From the NCBI GenBank assembly GCA_002717285.1, contig PBDF01000009.1, positions 23,648 to 87,647 on the forward strand: a stretch of 64,000 bases of DNA. Reading direction: 5' to 3'. Below are positions 62,498 through 64,000 of the stretch, in pieces (the stretch's first letter is position 1; every line of letters starts with the position of its first letter). The position numbers and the translations under genes were made by a program. This DNA comes from Magnetovibrio sp. (GTDB taxonomy: Bacteria > Pseudomonadota > Alphaproteobacteria > Rhodospirillales_A > JABHCV01). A model generated the notes under the pieces. It ran no database searches and was not told the origin of the DNA. It saw only the letters and a list, made by a program, of their open reading frames with translations.

Positions 62498-64000
62498 CTA
62501 TTCCGCCGCAATAGTCTCTTTACCAGCCACTTCATCTTCTTTCACGTCTTCCAAGTGATATAAAGGGGCTTTTTCCATTGTGTAAGAGCCTGTCTGTGGG
62601 TCGCGACGAGAAACAGTTAGAACATGCCAATTTTCATCATCCAACTTCATAGCATCACCCCGGTAATAGTAACCTGGCCAGCGCGTTTCTTTGCGAAACA
62701 AGGTATGCTGCATCACACACTCAGAGGTACGGTGCCGGTGCTTAAGTTCCCAAGCTCGCAAAAGCTCGTGAAGATCTTCAGCCGCTATTTTTTCAAGATC
62801 CTCCTCCATTATTGCAAGCTTTTTTAAACCTATATTCAGAAGTTTTTCGTTTGTCATGTAGTTAACTGTTAGGCCACCACAATATTCATCCATAAGTTTC
62901 TGAAGGCGATCTAAAAATTGACGTGGGTTATGGTAGTGGGGATTTACCGAACCGGCAACAATCTCGTTACGGTAAAGCTTATAGTGTTCCAAGGGTTTAA
63001 AAACTTCTTTTTTAAGCTTATCTAGTGTTGCATTGGTAACTTTTATATTTTCACCTTTGCCATCATCAATGTATTTACATGCTGCTTTAGCAGCTAGGCG
63101 TCCTTCAGTGAAAGAACCTGATGAAAAGGCGTGTGGGGTGCCACCGACAGCGTCTCCGGCACCAAATAGCCCTTCAATTGACATCATGCGGTTGTAGCCC
63201 CAATGGTATTCAGGGGGAGAAACATCTTCTGGGCCAGAACACCAGGCTCCGCACCCGGTTGCGTGGGAACCCATAACGTATGGCTCTGATGTTGTTAATT
63301 CTGGATTTTCATTCTTCGGATCAATATCCGTTGCAGCCCACAATACAGCTTGACTAACTGTCATACCCAAGAAGTTGTGCCAACCGATTTCTTCCAAATG
63401 TGGGTCTTGGAATGAATGCATAGTAACCATGTGAATAGGGCCACGACCCGCATTCACTTCACTAATCAAAGCGTGGTTCCTCAAACAAGTTGGTATTGGA
63501 CGGTGTGTCAAGTGAGATGCTTCTATATCAAGGTATTCTTTACCAACCATTTCAGTGAGCTCAGGCCACCAATTTGATTCATACTCCTCACCGAGGCTAT
63601 TCTGAGTATATGTCTTCAAATGGAGAAAATAGGCACCAACGGGACCAAATCCATCTTTAAATCGGGCTAAAACAATGCGATTTTCCATTTGAGTCATTTT
63701 TGCTCCTGCATTGATCATCAATGCATAAGCTGATCCGGATGACCAAGGAGCGTACCAGGTACGACCTGATCCCTCACCTGTAGAGCGAGGTTTAAAAATA
63801 TTGGAAGCACCACCTGCACCACATATAACAGTCTTTGATTTGAATACATGGAAGTTACCGGTTCTAACATTGAAACCAACTGCGCCTGCAATGCGATTTT
63901 CTTTGGCTTCATCCATCAAAAGATGTGTAACACAAATACGGTTAAAAACTTTATCTGCCGATTTTTTAGCCGCTTCGGCAACAATAGGTTTGTAGGATTC
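62498..64000 (-). CDS. aprA: adenylylsulfate reductase alpha subunit, 5' end outside the window
   Basis: FAD subunit of the cytoplasmic APS reductase, which in sulfur-oxidizing bacteria runs from sulfite to APS. The last 500 codons are seen. Recognisable parts are the reductase motifs IFKPRSTGEGSGRTWYAPWSSG, HATGCGAWCSGPEDVSPPEYHWGYNRMM and IEGLFGAGDAVGGTPHAFSSGSF, and the C-terminal CVMQHTLFRKETRWPGYYYRGD. The frame is open to the window edge, so the start lies beyond. aprB should precede it. Such genes are known in marine SAR11 and SAR116 alphaproteobacteria. Confidence 0.96.
   Translation of the reverse strand, partial: ESYKPIVAEAAKKSADKVFNRICVTHLLMDEAKENRIAGAVGFNVRTGNFHVFKSKTVICGAGGASNIFKPRSTGEGSGRTWYAPWSSGSAYALMINAGAKMTQMENRIVLARFKDGFGPVGAYFLHLKTYTQNSLGEEYESNWWPELTEMVGKEYLDIEASHLTHRPIPTCLRNHALISEVNAGRGPIHMVTMHSFQDPHLEEIGWHNFLGMTVSQAVLWAATDIDPKNENPELTTSEPYVMGSHATGCGAWCSGPEDVSPPEYHWGYNRMMSIEGLFGAGDAVGGTPHAFSSGSFTEGRLAAKAACKYIDDGKGENIKVTNATLDKLKKEVFKPLEHYKLYRNEIVAGSVNPHYHNPRQFLDRLQKLMDEYCGGLTVNYMTNEKLLNIGLKKLAIMEEDLEKIAAEDLHELLRAWELKHRHRTSECVMQHTLFRKETRWPGYYYRGDAMKLDDENWHVLTVSRRDPQTGSYTMEKAPLYHLEDVKEDEVAGKETIAAE

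Overview
This window looks like a chromosome segment of a low-G+C (roughly 40% by eye) alphaproteobacterium, probably a free-living aerobic marine one. The evidence is the run scpA-scpB-tatABC-serS-surE-pcm, a PopZ homologue, an alphaproteobacterial RpoE-ChrR pair, hpnCDE squalene genes, ErpA, HspQ and an adenylylsulfate reductase (aprA). The SAR116 / AEGEAN-169 / Rhodospirillales neighbourhood is an inference. I saw no insertion sequences, prophage genes, rRNA or CRISPR. About 60 protein genes and two tRNAs cover nearly all of it.

Layout. 1-3 kb: secF, secD, yajC (protein export), minus strand. 3.1-5 kb: an AAA ATPase of the DUF815 family, convergent with a NlpD-like lipoprotein. 5.2-16.6 kb: one long minus-strand housekeeping block read as dgt-argS-SPOR-nagZ-(deleted M50 protease)-scpA-scpB-tatA-tatB-tatC-serS-surE-pcm, with many 4-base overlaps. 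16.7-24.2 kb: erpA, xth, hspQ, valS, popZ, tolC and a degenerate pcm-like gene. 24.5 kb: tRNA-Cys and tRNA-Asn with a strong terminator. 24.8-26.5 kb: an orphan B12-binding radical SAM protein.

26.7-37.7 kb is a stress island built around an ECF sigma factor (RpoE) and its zinc anti-sigma factor ChrR. It holds a five-gene overlapping operon (FAD oxidoreductase, DUF1365, cyclopropane-fatty-acid-synthase-like methyltransferase, transporter, DUF3833 lipoprotein), a three-gene minus operon (DUF6134, SDR, NTF2-like) and a plus operon (SDR, DUF393, glutathione peroxidase). Near-identical promoter motifs (TGATCY, 18-base spacer ending in CG, then TA) lie before rpoE, before the FAD-gene operon and, 19 kb away, before rpoH. 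A weaker copy precedes the SDR-DUF393-gpx operon. This suggests an RpoE-to-RpoH cascade answering singlet oxygen or membrane peroxidation, with modification of membrane fatty acids as one output.

38.4-41.7 kb and 49-57.5 kb are signalling regions. The first pairs a 36-residue-repeat coiled-coil protein with a GAF-GAF-PAS class III adenylate cyclase laid out like cyanobacterial CyaB1/B2. The second has a CHASE2 adenylate cyclase divergent from a type I secretion ABC/HlyD pair, a MotA-like and a MotB-like gene, and then a metallo-beta-lactamase-fold protein. The MotB-like gene carries an in-frame stop codon. Between them are an ArsR-rhodanese regulator, hpnM/C/D/E (squalene for hopanoids), ispH and rpoH.

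57.7-64 kb: ubiX, prfC, a small GTG-start gene, a CpdA-like phosphoesterase with a changed GNHD motif, a SlyD-like isomerase, an unknown protein and the 3' part of aprA, which runs off the right edge. Two genes look damaged: the M50 protease (internal deletion) and the MotB-like gene (nonsense codon).
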